DNA from: Paralithodes platypus
Taxonomy: Eukaryota; Arthropoda; Malacostraca; Decapoda; Lithodidae
Direction: 5' to 3'
DNA: 64,000 bases
Assembly: GCA_032716605.1 (NCBI GenBank)
Contig: CM064492.1
Coordinates: 46,159,403-46,223,402 of the forward strand
Numbering within the stretch: position 1 is the stretch's first letter; every line of letters begins with the position of its first letter. The notes under the pieces are model-generated. The model saw nothing but the letters and a program-made list of their open reading frames with translations, had not been told where the DNA came from and ran no database searches. Shown here in pieces: positions 32,130 to 43,496 of this stretch. The position numbers were made by a program, and so were the translations under genes.

Positions 32130-32820
32130 AGGGTATCACTGTCACTGATATTGCTAATTTTCACTCGATACCGTACATTTTATTAGTAATTGAGGTAGCT
32201 TATTGTTGTATTAGGCACTGATTATTCGTTATCACAGGTGTTTATTATACTTTGGCCATCAAATATTAGGTCTTGTGTCACTTTCACTTTGACAAATATG
32301 CTTTAGAGTGTCACTGTCACTGATAATGCTCATTTTCACTCGATACCGTACATTTTATTAGTAATTGAGGTAGGTTATTGTTGTATTAGGCACTGATTAT
32401 TCGTTATCACAGGTGTTTATTATACTTTGGCCATCAAATATTAGGTCTTGTGTCACTTTCACTTTGACAAATATGCTTTAGAGAGTGTCACTGTCACTGA
32501 TAATGCTCATTTTCACTCGATACCGTACATTTTATTAGTAATTGAGGTAGGTTATTGTTGTATTAGGCACTGATTATTCGTTATCACAGGTGTTTATTAT
32601 ACTTTGGCCATCAAATATTAGGTCTTGTGTCACTTTCACTTTGACAAATATGCTTTAGAGAGTGTCACTGTCACTGATAATGCTCATTTTCACTCGATAC
32701 CGTACATTTTATTAGTAATTGAGGTAGGTTATTGTTGTATTAGGCACTGATTATTCGTTATCACAGGTGTTTATTATACTTTGGCCATCAAATATTAGGT
32801 CTTGTGTCACTTTCACTTAG
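32130..32820. repeat. Tandem repeat of about 177 bp, four copies, inside piggyBac
   Basis: The landmark ACTCGATACCGTACATTTT occurs at 32163, 32338, 32515 and 32692, giving periods of 175, 177 and 177. Units share GTGTCACTGTCACTGATA, GGCACTGATTATTCG and TCAAATATTAGGTC. Later copies are nearly identical and the first is diverged, which suggests recent internal expansion. No coding sequence. Confidence 0.85.
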
Positions 32821-33087
32821 TTATATGATTTGTAAACGTTTTATATACAATTTATTGTGTCTTTTTTCACTGATTTCTATATTTCTATAGGTTCTAATCA
32901 TATGAATGTCACTTGGTATATACATATGTGTCACTTTCACATATTATTATGGTGTAATTGTATTTGTATCAATGTTCTCATAATACATGACTTTTGTATT
33001 ACAATACATTGGTTTTCTTTCACTTTTTGCCTATATATAATTATAGTGTACATATTGTCATTTTATTTGGCAATTTCAGTATGATTA

Positions 33088-35982
33088 TTAGAACTCCAGC
33101 TTGGAGTGGTAATCAAAGAAGCAATCTACAGCACAGAGTGCCACCTTGCACTCCACACACTCCAGGGTTGACTTTTTACCTGACCTCGGCTTCACCCTGC
33201 TGTTGTAGCAGACATGGCACCGCTTCTGCTGTGTTCTTCCGGATTCATTCTGAGGCAGGGAACCAAGCCTGTGCCTAGTCAAGTATTGAGCAGACTGCAA
33301 GCGGTCAATAACGGCGGGCCCAGGATGTGCCACTGCCCTCTGTGGCATAGCATACTTCTGCAGGAGCTCCGTCAACACCTGCTTTTGGAACCTCCGCAGG
33401 CTATTGAACTTCATGGGTGTGTTCACATTCCGAAGCTTGTATATGTTGTAGGCATTCAGAACTGACATGTCCACCATATGCAGAAAGAACTTTTTGTACC
33501 ATCTGCACGAGGTACGCAGGCAGTCAATGAAGCCTATCTGCATGTCGGACTTGTCCACCAGCCTCATGTTGATGTTGTAGTCCAGGACAGCATCGGGCTT
33601 GGTCACCCTGGCCTGGGTGCGGCGATCCACCTTGCCAGTCTCCACCATTTCCCCCTTGTGGATGGTGGTCAGGAGGTTGACCTTCCGCTGGTCGTGCCAG
33701 TGGATAGCCAGAATGGGCCCCGACTTCTTCTTGAACACATCACCTTTTTTGGTCTTTGGAGGGAAAGGTGGCATGCCCTTCCTTTTCCCTCGTACTGTGC
33801 CTACAGTCCCCGTCTTGCGCTCATGCAGGTACTGTGAGAGAGTGGGGGACGTGTAATAATTGTCCGTGTAGAGGACGTGATTCTTATGAAAGTAGCGGTC
33901 CATCATGGCTTGCACCACTGCTCCGCCAAAGCCAATGAGGGGGTCCACAAGCAAGTCCCCTTCCTTCCCGCTGTAGACCAGGAAGTCCAGGACATAGCCA
34001 GTTTGGCAGTCGCACAGCACAAAGAATTTTATGCCAAAGCGATGTCTTTTTGAGGGGATGTACTGCCGGAAGCTGAGTTTTCCCCGGAACAGCACAAGAG
34101 ACTCGTCAATGACGACCTTGCGGAAGGGCTTGAAGTAGGAGGTGAAGCGTTCTCGCATCATCTCATACAACGTCCTAATCTTCCACAGCTTGTCTGGGAG
34201 GTGGACGTCAAGGTTGGTGACAAGATGGAGCGCTGCGAGGATATCAAGGTACCGGTCGCGAGACATATATTTCCCGAAGGCAGGGGTGGATATCAGATCA
34301 TTGGTGATCCAATAGTCAGGCAACCTATGCTTCTTGACATGAGGCATTAGCATGGTGAGTGCCAGGAACACCATGAACTCTTTATGAGTCACTGGGGTCC
34401 ACTGCCTCATGTGGCCCTTGGTCACCTTTCCCAAAAAGTGGACCTGGAATTGGTGCTGCTTATTTGTCTCTTTGACAACATAGCCTACCACCTCCTCATC
34501 AAAGAAGGCCTCAAACAGTTCGTGTGGTGGAGCATTGGGGCCTGCAGGAAAATTGGGGGTAACGCCTGAACCCTCCAGTACCTCATCAAAAGCTGGCACA
34601 TCAGGGTTGTATGCATCCTCATCAACTACGTCTTGCCACTGAAAAACGTAGAATGGGTCTTGTCTACGCTGACGAGGAGCTCCAGCTGGTGGCCCAGCAC
34701 GCCCACGGCCAACTCGGGAGGCGCGCGCCCTAGGGCGGCGAGGGCGGCGAGGGCGGCGGCCAGGGCGGTGGGCAGCACGACGGGCAGCACGACGCCGGGC
34801 CAAGCGGATGGGTCGAGGGTCGTCGATGTCCATATAGTCATCGTCAGAGTGGTCATCTTGCCCTGACGGTGGACCTATGTAATCATGGCCAGAGTCTTGA
34901 GAGAGGTGCCCTTCATCATCAGTGGCCCCCACATAATCTGGCGGGGAACCAGTGATGCGTGGGCGGCGTGCGGGTGGGCGAGGTGGGGAAGGAGTGGCAG
35001 GTGAGGCTGTGTCCCCCCGAGGCCCCGGGCTCCTTGGCCTGCGACGAGTGACAGAAAGCAATGTTTCACTGTCACTAGGGCCAGGTATTGGTGATGCGAG
35101 CTCAAAGACTTCTTCAGGAAGACATGTTGAAGGCGGGAGAGGTGGGGAGGACCGTGGGGAAAGTTGCGGGGACGTATGGCTGGGGCCGGCCAGGGTGGAC
35201 GCCGCGGGAGCCTCGAACAAAACTCTCTTACTTTTCTTAATTTTCTTGGTATATTTCCTACCTTTCCCCTTTTCGGCAGCAGTATGTCTCCTGTCGGGGG
35301 ACCTAGGAGGCAAATAGGCCGAAAGTGTGAGGTCCTCAACCCTTGGCAATGGTGGGGGTGGTGGGGAAGAATGCGGGGCATCCGGGTCATCTTGGGTGGC
35401 GTGGGTAGATAAGGGAGACAATGGCGGACGAGAAGGGTCACCACGCTGACCCTCACTCACAGCCTCATCCTCACCAAGTAGTTTTGCTTGTTCCCTAGCT
35501 GCTGCGGCCGCCTTCTCAAGTATTTTCTGCTTATACAAATGTAGCTTGAAAGGCGATTTACCTGGGGAAGGGCTTGGCGTCGTGTCACTTAAGCGAAATT
35601 TGGTGAGTGACCTTGAACTCTCCCACTCGCTCACTCTCTCAAGTTCACTGTCTTTAGGTAAACCAGCTTCCTCAACAACTGGTACATCACCTTCATCACT
35701 CTCATCACTGTCATGTTCTCTCGCAAATCCCAGGAATTGCTCTTCTTTATCACTCTCATGGCCATAATCACTCGACTTATAATTACTGGAGTCGTCACTG
35801 ACTTCATCATCAACATTATGCTTGGCATCAGCTCGCTCATAAAGTCTCAATGTCGTCTCAATACCTCCGGGAGATAACACATTTAGGCGATGGCGTCGGG
35901 GTAAGGCGCGACGAACAAGCAAGGGCGTCGTAGGAAGCACGGTATCGGACACAGCGGAATCACTATTTGGCGTACTGTCCAT
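33088..35982 (-). CDS. piggyBac transposase, apparently intact (964 aa)
   Basis: This DDD transposase performs cut-and-paste at TTAA. I take the first in-frame ATG at 35980-35982; the frame is open further upstream but there reads through the terminal repeat. The catalytic aspartates are seen in VVIDESLVLFRG (about D626), LYTDNYYTSPT (about D707) and RLVDKSD (about D810). A C-terminal cysteine-rich domain follows (CHVC at about 922, CVEC, CAVDC, then H). The N-terminal roughly 440 residues are acidic, Ser/Pro-rich and contain an Arg-rich run. That is far longer than in typical members of about 600 aa and may be disordered. No stop or frameshift. It is the only long intact transposition gene in the window. 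Confidence 0.9.
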   Translation of the reverse strand: MDSTPNSDSAVSDTVLPTTPLLVRRALPRRHRLNVLSPGGIETTLRLYERADAKHNVDDEVSDDSSNYKSSDYGHESDKEEQFLGFAREHDSDESDEGDVPVVEEAGLPKDSELERVSEWESSRSLTKFRLSDTTPSPSPGKSPFKLHLYKQKILEKAAAAAREQAKLLGEDEAVSEGQRGDPSRPPLSPLSTHATQDDPDAPHSSPPPPPLPRVEDLTLSAYLPPRSPDRRHTAAEKGKGRKYTKKIKKSKRVLFEAPAASTLAGPSHTSPQLSPRSSPPLPPSTCLPEEVFELASPIPGPSDSETLLSVTRRRPRSPGPRGDTASPATPSPPRPPARRPRITGSPPDYVGATDDEGHLSQDSGHDYIGPPSGQDDHSDDDYMDIDDPRPIRLARRRAARRAAHRPGRRPRRPRRPRARASRVGRGRAGPPAGAPRQRRQDPFYVFQWQDVVDEDAYNPDVPAFDEVLEGSGVTPNFPAGPNAPPHELFEAFFDEEVVGYVVKETNKQHQFQVHFLGKVTKGHMRQWTPVTHKEFMVFLALTMLMPHVKKHRLPDYWITNDLISTPAFGKYMSRDRYLDILAALHLVTNLDVHLPDKLWKIRTLYEMMRERFTSYFKPFRKVVIDESLVLFRGKLSFRQYIPSKRHRFGIKFFVLCDCQTGYVLDFLVYSGKEGDLLVDPLIGFGGAVVQAMMDRYFHKNHVLYTDNYYTSPTLSQYLHERKTGTVGTVRGKRKGMPPFPPKTKKGDVFKKKSGPILAIHWHDQRKVNLLTTIHKGEMVETGKVDRRTQARVTKPDAVLDYNINMRLVDKSDMQIGFIDCLRTSCRWYKKFFLHMVDMSVLNAYNIYKLRNVNTPMKFNSLRRFQKQVLTELLQKYAMPQRAVAHPGPAVIDRLQSAQYLTRHRLGSLPQNESGRTQQKRCHVCYNSRVKPRSGKKSTLECVECKVALCAVDCFFDYHSKLEF

Positions 35983-36179
35983 GATGGCGTCGGGGTAGAT
36001 ACTGTTGCTGTGGCGGAGTTTACGCCTGGTGGCGCCACCTACCGTCCCACGATACCGAAAATGTACGCGCGGCATTCGAAAGCACGCATGCAAGCAATGG
36101 GCGTTCAAGAGCCCTTCCGGGTTGCGCGGGCCGAGGTTGTTATGGGCGTTCAAGAGCCCATCCGGGTTGGAGGGGTTAA

Positions 36180-36635
36180 ACTAGTGGATATATTCCTAAA
36201 AATATACCCAAACATAAAATGAACTCTTGTACTTTCGCAGAAGTACTGAACTCTTGTACTTATGCAGAAGTACTTACATCAAAAATAAAATTCGCAGTCG
36301 CAACTACTGAGATTTTCTTAAAATTATATTGCTTCACAGCCAAATCTACTTACAACAAGAGTTGTTGTTTTACTACTATTGTACTTTAGCACAATTTCCT
36401 GTAATGCATACTACAGAGAAATTTTATATCACAACACCTATATACAGTATCACAGCTCGTATGCTCCGTACACATACTCCGGCGGGGTCTAGGGTGTCCT
36501 ATGTTACACTGACTGCACCCCCCCCCCCTCTTTTCTTAACTTAAACAATAAGTGACTGAGAGGCCACCTAGACCCTCTGCCTTAAAGCTATACATGGCAT
36601 GGAACGTCTGTCTAGAGCTACTGAAAGGTATCGAG
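36180..36635 (-). other. DIRS-C 3' untranslated region after the piggyBac
   Basis: It continues the DIRS-C sequence, matching DIRS-A 974-1290, including the C11 run (36518-36528) downstream of YR. No gene. Confidence 0.6.
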
Positions 36636-37600
36636 TCAAAAACGTATGATTAGAGGACCACAGGTGGTGGATGCTATGTCCTCAACAGAAAAATTCTTAA
36701 GGAAACGCAAAGAGGCCGCCCATTTGCGTAAATCGTGGGCTCTTCCCACGACGCCGGGATTACTCTCTTTAATGACTTCGACTAGGAGAGAAGCTAGTTT
36801 TCGTTTCATTAAGCGTTGGCCCGTACTCGCTACCCATAAAGCACCCTGTTGATTCAGAGGTGCTACTCTCAAATATTTGGTTAGAGCTTGCACTGGACAT
36901 AAATTATGGTGCACTTTTCCCCTTTTTAACGCCGGCACCGTGAACTCTGAAAAAACATGTTCACTGTGTTCATTTTTGGCGATGAACGCCGGGGAAGGTG
37001 CAAAATGAATACACTCATTGAGCCTACCAAACCGTATGCAATTAGGTGTGTTGCTCATCGCCGCCAGCTCAGATACCCTGTGTCCGGTAGCCAAAGCCAT
37101 AAGGAAAGCTGCCCTTTTTAAAAGTAAGTCAAAATCTGCAGTATTTTGGTACAGACGGGAATGAAGTAAAGACAACGCCTTGTCCAGAGACCAGGTAGGC
37201 ATGAGCTGACGGGGAGGTGGGCGGAGTTTAAAACATGCTCTCATGAAACCTTTTTCCTCCGCTAGTGGTATGGTTAGACCTGTAAGGTCAAAGAAAGGCA
37301 TCCTAATTGCTGTTAAGTGATTTTTTAACGTTACTACAGATAGACGTTTCTGCTCGAACAGATAGTTTAAATAATGAAAAACCAAAGCCACCGAAGGTAC
37401 GGTTTGTTCTGTTCTAATTATCCAAGAAGTAAAGGACTGCCAGTGCGATTGATACTGTCTCTTTGTAGATTGGGTATATTGATTCATGAATTTATCGGTC
37501 ACGTTTCTACCATACGGTGTTAGCCACTTGGCCTCCTGAATGTCCATAATGCAAAAGTCAGCGAGGTCTCTAGGTTGCCAATCGTGTCTTAAGTGGAAAT
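36590..37600 (-). pseudogene. Tyrosine recombinase of DIRS-C
   Basis: This is the best preserved YR in the window. SAM-like RQYQSHWQSFTSWI and LFEQKRLSVVTLKNHL are followed by the first Arg in ATGHRVSELAAM and by HxxR in AHDLRKWAASL, in one frame with the RNase H connector. The frame breaks right after EDIAST (about 36660), so the tyrosine motif LTRYLSV is reached only in another frame. Loss of the nucleophile from the protein makes this copy inactive. Confidence 0.8.
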
Positions 37601-37701
37601 ACCCGACCGGGAGCGACACCGGGTTCGGGCACCACGTTTTCAATTGCTGGTACCACAACTGCGCCGGCCACAGGGGCGCGATTAACGAGACTACGCCCCG
37701 A

Positions 37702-38279
37702 TTATCCCGTAGTTTGTTTACTACGTGGCACATTAGAGAAACGTCTGGTGGCGGAAACAGATAAACGGAACTCCACATGTTCCAGTCCGTCATCAGTGCG
37801 TCGGGTGAGGTACAGCGGGAGTTTGTGAGTCTCCTCGGACGCAAACAGATCCACTTGTGGACGGTAAGGCTCCGCAATCATTTGGTCGAAAATGTTTTGC
37901 TTGAGCGCCCATTCTACCGTTGTGCTCTGTCTCCGAGACAGAGCGTCTGCCCAGACGTTTGCTACGCCTGGGAGATAAGATGCGTGAAGATGAATGTTCA
38001 GCTTGCCGGCTAAAACAAAAATCTTTTCTGACACGTTTAGAAACTTCCGAGATCTCCTTGACCCTTGTTTCTGAATGCAGTGAACCGCATTCAGATTGTC
38101 CATCCTGAAGGCCACCGATTTGTCCCGTAAAGTAGAGCCTTGAGCCTGAAGGAAATACAAGGGGACTAGTAACTCTTTGACATTGATGTGGGAGGTTTCT
38201 GAATGGGACCAAAGCCCTTGACCCTGATGCCCGTGGTTTGACTGAAAGCCCCAACCTATCGTTCCTGACGCATCCGTGT
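37702..38279 (-). pseudogene. RNase H of DIRS-C
   Basis: It begins right beside the LTR insertion: SGTIGWGFQSNHGHQGQ, HINVKELLVPLYFLQ, AFRMDNLNAVHCIQKQGS and YLPGVANVWADALSR. A deletion of about 30 bases near 37800 relative to DIRS-A (loss of a CCGCCGG-rich stretch) shifts the frame in the connector. The opposing overlapping frame described for DIRS-A is open here at 37793-38254. Confidence 0.75.
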
Positions 38280-40068
38280 TGTTACGACTGGGGTTCAAAT
38301 ATATCAGGGCTCTTATTCATTGGACTATTAATGGCATAAATGTTACAACGGAAAGCGCTAGCTCCAACCTCTGATGTATATTCCCAGTGAACAAAGAACA
38401 CAAATACTCTACAGAGTTCTATATGCAATAATAGGCTATCAAACTCTCAATAAATGTGTGTCTACTCTAGGCTTAATGTTATGTGAAAACAGCCTATTAC
38501 TACCTATAACCGAAGGTGCTTGGTTATGGTATGCAAAGTAAGGTGGTAAGAGAAGTTACAGCTTACGTTACTTTAATCAATAAATGTCAGGCACTCCTGC
38601 ATGAAAGAAAGTGCACTAAAGTCCTTCAACACTAACAAGGAATCTTCTTTAAATGTTAGATGCTATAAAGATGCTCGTATCGGAAATGGAACCCAAAAAG
38701 GCAGGCAGCGGAACAATGCTCGTGCAGGCTATGCACACAAAAAGGCAGAATATATAATGCAGTCGGGGCCAAGAATATCCTAAACGCTACAACAATAATA
38801 ATTGCCACGACAATGCAGTATTCCTATCAACAAAAAGAGCCTAAGCCGTTTGTGTCTCCATACATCAAACTAGGCTGCGAAATGTTTGTGTAATCATAAA
38901 CGGGTATACATAAAAAGAGTAATTGGTTTAATATACTTAATGTCTACTGTGACTGATAAAGTCTAGCTAGAGTCAATGATACGAGATACTGGTGCGCATG
39001 GCATGCCGCATAGCCTAGTGCAAATCTCAAGTCTGTGCGTCAAATATTACGTTATAATGAAGGGTAGCTCTCTTGAGAAACCTTAATACCGAAGTATTAA
39101 GCGTTCTCCTGGCGTACCTCAAAGACAAACAACGAGCTTAGGACAGTGCAGAATGGTATAGGCAAAAAGCCCTCATTCGTGCATGCTCTACTCTCAATGG
39201 CACACAGACTAGAATTTACTCAATCAACTCCAGTTCTCAGGTATGTCGTGCCGCTTTTAACTAAAGCCAGCACTCATAGGAAACAATACCTTATAATATC
39301 AGACTCCTAGTCTAGCATTATCTAAACCAGCAGAACACTAATAATTAAAGGAAGCAGTACTAAACAATATGAATGCCAACCAATGCTTCGTGATCAACTT
39401 ATCTTAACAACTAACATACATGGGTTATATCAGACCTTAACGCACAATACAACTGGCCAGCATGAAGCTGATTTTGCAGAGTTAACCAGAGGGGGTATAA
39501 TATTAATAAAAAGGTGGTGAAAGATATGAAAAAGAGAGAGGTAGGCAGAGGAACAGGTTCTCAGGTGCGGAGCGGGAGACAGGTAGCAAGGAAAAAAGAT
39601 GGATGCGTTCTAGAAACCAGATCTGAGGGAGAGAGTGGCGAGGAACTGTATATACTCGCACTAGCTCGAGGCGCGTGGGAAAAAAGCAGTTACAAGTCCT
39701 CTAGCCACTAGCAAGGGAGCTAGCAGCATGGTAAGGACCTCTCTCCACCAACCCCCACGAGGCAGCCAGCCGTGACGTCATCGAGCGGGACGAAAACACT
39801 GCGCGCTCCCTCTCACTCTGTTCTACTCTCTCTCTCCCAGATCCCATCATTACTAGTTAATGATAAAACATATACTTTACAATTAAATATATAAAGCCTT
39901 GACATGGGTGAAAACAAAGAGCCTTTCTGGACTGCCCATGACACGAGCTTTCATATGAAATAAAGCACACTCTAATACATAAACTGTAGCCCCATCCACT
40001 GCCCTGGCGATCCTAGCGAGTCACTGTAGGACAAGCCATGCGGTTCTAACGGAGTGGTTAACGTCACA
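38280..40068 (+). mobile_element. Candidate solo LTR (1789 bp)
   Basis: It starts TGTTACGAC and ends GTCACA (TG...CA) and is flanked by the 4-bp duplication GTGT (38276-38279 and 40069-40072). The DIRS-A empty site reads CATCCGTGTCTACCC. No gene or internal LTR pair is present, so a solo LTR left by recombination is the simplest reading. TATATAAA at about 39888 and AATAAA at about 39959 would suit plus-strand transcription. A similar start (TGTTACGACCGG) is at 62286. The superfamily is not determined, and it could also be a large non-autonomous element. Confidence 0.7.
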
Positions 40069-40072
40069 GTGT

Positions 40073-41172
40073 CTACCCATACCGTCGGCGGAGGAGAGGT
40101 CCATGACATGACCGAGTGCAATATTTCCCTCTTCGCCCAGACCGCTAGTAAGCTGTGTATTAATTTTCGGATGGGCCATAACGTTTCCGCCGGCAATAGT
40201 GGACAAAATTTGTTGCCCTCCAATATTAAACGTTTGACTTTCAACCGGCCCAACTTTACAGTTAGTTGAATCCAGTTGAGAGAGCCGACCAGAGATTCCC
40301 AGACTCTCCGTGTCGTAGTCAGACTGTGAAGAAACATAAACAGTTGCTTGCGAAACCTGTTCCGATTGTCCACACTCTGACTCAGAGTGAGAGCAGCTGT
40401 GTCCCAGACCAGCCCTATCCAGTGGACCACTCGTGAGGGAACAAAGTTTGACTTTACCGGGTTTACCTTGAACCCTAAAGATTTTACATGATTTAATGTT
40501 ATGTTGACATGATTGATGCATAACTGTTCCGTCTCTGCCACCACCAGCCAGTCGTCTAGATACCACAAAATTCCTGATCCCTAGTTCTAACATGGGCATC
40601 AGGGCTTGCCGGATCAATTTTGTGGATAAGCGAGGTGCTAGGTTCAATCCGAACGGCATCCTCTGAAAGACATAAGTCTGATGCTTTATTCGTAATGCCA
40701 AAAATCGTTGAAACCTTTTGTTTACCGGGACGTGCCAGTACGCGTCTGTCAGGTCTAAAGAACACATCCACCCTTCCGGCGGAAGTGTTAGCCTGATTTG
40801 ATTCACTGTCAGCATCCTGAAGGTAACGTTGTGAATATGGAGGTTCAAATAAGACAGGTCTACGACCGGCCTCATCTGAACACTGTCCCTTTTGGGCAAT
40901 AGAAAGAGTTTGGACGTAAATACTGGGTAATTTTGAGGGACCGGGATGATGACATTCTTGGCGATCATCTCTTGGATCAGTGACTCCACCTCTAATGAAA
41001 CAAAATTTGCCTTTGTCGGCTGACGTAAGCGAGGTCGCCGGAGCCACTGCCAGGTGATGCCTTTGCGTGCCACCATCCTCGCCCATGTGTTTAATGGCCA
41101 TGCGCGATGACACGCCCGGAACGACCCAGTTAGCAGACAAGGGTTCGCCGGCTGGACTACCCTCTGATCCAC
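40073..41172 (-). pseudogene. Reverse transcriptase of DIRS-C
   Basis: Uninterrupted by the MITE found in DIRS-A, it reads SVQMRPVVDLSYLNLHI, CSLDLTDAYWHVPVNKRF, LALRIKHQTYVFQRMPFG and NLAPRLSTKL. A frameshift near 40580 moves WYLDDWLVVAETEQ into another frame (40568 downward). The thumb region includes NWIQLTVKLGRLKVKRL, then the RNase H entry TVWVDT up to the LTR. Apart from the frameshift the catalytic residues are kept. Confidence 0.8.
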
Positions 41173-41207
41173 CCGCCGTAAGACTGGCCCTGGGAGTGAG
41201 AGAGACC

Positions 41208-42872
41208 CTAGATTTTTGGTGGTGGTGGTGGTGTATGCTTTGATGACTGGCCGGGTTTGGTCTGAGACGGGCCCTGGCCTGGTCGTTGATACTTCTGTCC
41301 TTTATGATTACCTGAAAACTTTCCTTGCTTGTATCTGTACTGAGCCTGACTTTGGGTGGAAGAGGACTTAGGCAGATGAAAGGGCTTTGCCCCACCAGGC
41401 TGAGCTTTTGCGACTGGTTTGGGCTTGGTATAATTGAAAGCAGGTTTCTTAGATGGGGTGGGACTGTGCTTAAAGGCCTGAGCCATGTTGAACACTATTT
41501 TCCACACCTCCGGGGACATTAAAGAGGCAGTTAGAACAGGGGACATAACTACTTGATTTGCAATCCTATCCGGGAGCTTCCTCACGAGAGACATCCTTAG
41601 ATCTTGTCGTGCCCGCACCGCCTCTAGCAAGGCTGTACGGATATCCCCCAGTGACTGTATAGAAGTCTGGAGTAGCAAGCGTCTAGATAGTTCGATAGCC
41701 TTTCGGACTTCCGCGTCCGCGATTGCCTGAGCAGATCTGAGCATTGACTTTGCTACCTGTTGTGTGACAATATACTGGGAAAACAGTCTATATGCTTTCC
41801 CACGTAGTCTAAACTCCCGGTCTAGGTGAGCAGTGGACGGTGTGGAAAAGGGATCTTTAATTTCGCATAGATTAATTTTAGGGGCAGCTAAAAATGCAAA
41901 TAAAGCAGAGGGAACTCCGCCGGCAGAGAATACCGGCATCGAGAACCAAGAATTACTTTCTTGTGGAATTTGGTGTGAAGATTTAGAGGTAAAAGTCGTT
42001 GCAAAGTTTTGAGCCTCCACTTCCCATTCCACCCAAGGACCCGGACCCAACTGCTCTACCTTCAAAACTGGATTTGCGGCTGTGTCTGTGAACGTCTTTA
42101 AACCTAACTCTGGTGTTAGAGCTGACAGTTCTTTTATATCATTGAAACCGTCATGCTTGGTCCAGTCCGAAAACAGTTTTGAAGCTGACGCAGGGGGTAG
42201 GGCCGGTGCAGCAGTATACACAAAATAATCATGGTGATAATAGTTAGGAATGGCCTTAATATTAACATCAAGTACATTCCCTAGAATATCTAAAGCACGT
42301 AACTTTCTAGATTTATTCCCTTGAATTACCCACACACGTGGTACCGGAAGCTCCCCCGACATAGTGGACTGTGCTACCTCTGGCTTTGCTGGGAACATTG
42401 TTACCCATGACTCATCTGGCCCGTATAGGAGGGGCATAGCTCCCTTTCGGACCGGCGCTTTGTCTAAAGGGGGAGGATTTACATCTGCTACTACTCTCAC
42501 ATTGGAAATAGTCAGTGCCGCCGAAGTTGGCCTAGTAACCATAGTAGGTGATACAGGGGGAGGGTGCGGAATTTGTGTCAAAGCAATAGAAGTAGCCAGA
42601 GGTCGGAAATTCGATGCTGTCGTGGAAGCTCCCAAACCAACTGTGGGAGTCTCCTGCTGCTGACCAAAAAACTTAGTTAGTGCATTTGCTAGTAACCCAT
42701 TAATTTCATCAGCTGTGACAAATTTATCAGAGGATGAACTATGTGGCGAATCATTCCTACTCTGAGAGTCTTCCATCACTGAACCTGACTCTTGAATCTC
42801 CATCTCAGAAATTATAGAACCCTCATCCCTTTCCCCCGGCCTTTCAGGAGAGGATTCCGCTGAAGCCTTCAT
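41208..42872 (-). pseudogene. gag of DIRS-C, main part
   Basis: A 554-codon open frame. Acidic/Ser-rich start, then EINGLLANALTKFFGQQQ, KGAMPLLYGPDESW, PRVWVIQGNKSRKLRALD, GPGPWVEWEVEAQNFATTF and GDIRTALLEAVRARQDLR. The tail is basic and ends in six prolines. It is the clearest gag frame of the three and shows that the DIRS-A gag frame was broken by small indels and the LINE. It is separated from the N-terminus by the pogo MITE and a frame break. Structural role inferred. Confidence 0.7.
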
Positions 42873-42984
42873 GCTGCCATGTTAAGTCCGGGATGGACGA
42901 TGGGATCACAGCGTCCCGGTGGACGTCTGCCACTACCGTTGGTGCATAAGAACGATGTGAACCGTCACGCCATGGCTGGGAGTA

Positions 42985-43494
42985 CAGTCTGACCTGCCAA
43001 TACGCGAGCTTTTAATACGCGATTCACCTTATACGCGAGGAGGGGGTCGAATCATACCCAAACTTTCAAAACGCGTGATGTACCTTTAAAACGCGAATCC
43101 GGGCCCGATATAAGGGCAATTCCGGGGAGTTCAGCTAATACGCGAGGCCCCCCACCATTCCGCGCCAGTTACGTAGGCACACAGGGCATTGTGGGATACG
43201 CCAGTCTACCCTCAGTCCACGCTCGCGCAACAGCTGTCCGACTCGTGTTGGACATTTACTGTTAATTTTAAGGTGAGTTTATTATTATTGTTATATTTTC
43301 TTATGATTTGGATGTTTATGTATACATATATGTACCTTTTGTGGCAATTGACGGAGATAAATAAAGTAGACAACTTGGAGTCAGTGCCGCCCATATCGAT
43401 TTATTCCCATATAATACTCTATTGCTAATACGCGAATTTTCATTCCGCGCCCTCGCGTGTCGCCCATATTCTCGCGTATTGGCAGTCCAGACTG
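42985..43494 (-). mobile_element. pogo-type MITE copy 1 (510 bp)
   Basis: Ends CAGTCTGACCTGCCAATACG and, from the right, CAGTCTGGACTGCCAATACG, flanked by TA (42983-42984 and 43495-43496) in DIRS-C gag. DIRS-A has the matching empty site (GGGAATACCGCC near 7960). The interior contains many ATACGCGA-like motifs. A second copy lies inverted at 61365-61880. No transposase. Confidence 0.88.
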
Positions 43495-43496
43495 TA

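Larger units (their letters stand above)
31724..36175 (-). mobile_element. Autonomous piggyBac transposon (4452 bp)
   Basis: It is flanked by TTAA at 31720-31723 and 36176-36179. Deleting the element and one TTAA gives AAACCCCATTAAACTAGTGG, which matches DIRS-A 962-981 (AAACCCCATAAAATTAGTGG) with no length difference. Ends: CCCTCCAGCCCCGG on the left, CCCCTCCAACCCGG from the right. The transposase reads from right to left. The right end has two copies of CCGGAWGGGCTCTTGAACGC 45 bp apart (36142-36169 and 36097-36124). A tandem-repeat region lies between the gene end and the left terminus. Confidence 0.92.

Noticed and set aside
32130..32820. CRISPR-like array
   Set aside because: The units are contiguous 177-bp tandem repeats without unique spacers, in eukaryotic DNA.
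33200..35770. Plus-strand ORFs opposite the piggyBac transposase
   Set aside because: They are antisense shadows of a long gene with clear catalytic motifs on the minus strand.
36098..36153. Extending the piggyBac transposase upstream to 36153
   Set aside because: The frame is open but begins with TTG, not ATG, and translates the terminal repeat itself. The ATG at 35980-35982 is the first credible start.
38600..39715. Small ORFs inside the candidate LTR
   Set aside because: Too short, no motif, and the interval is better explained as an LTR.
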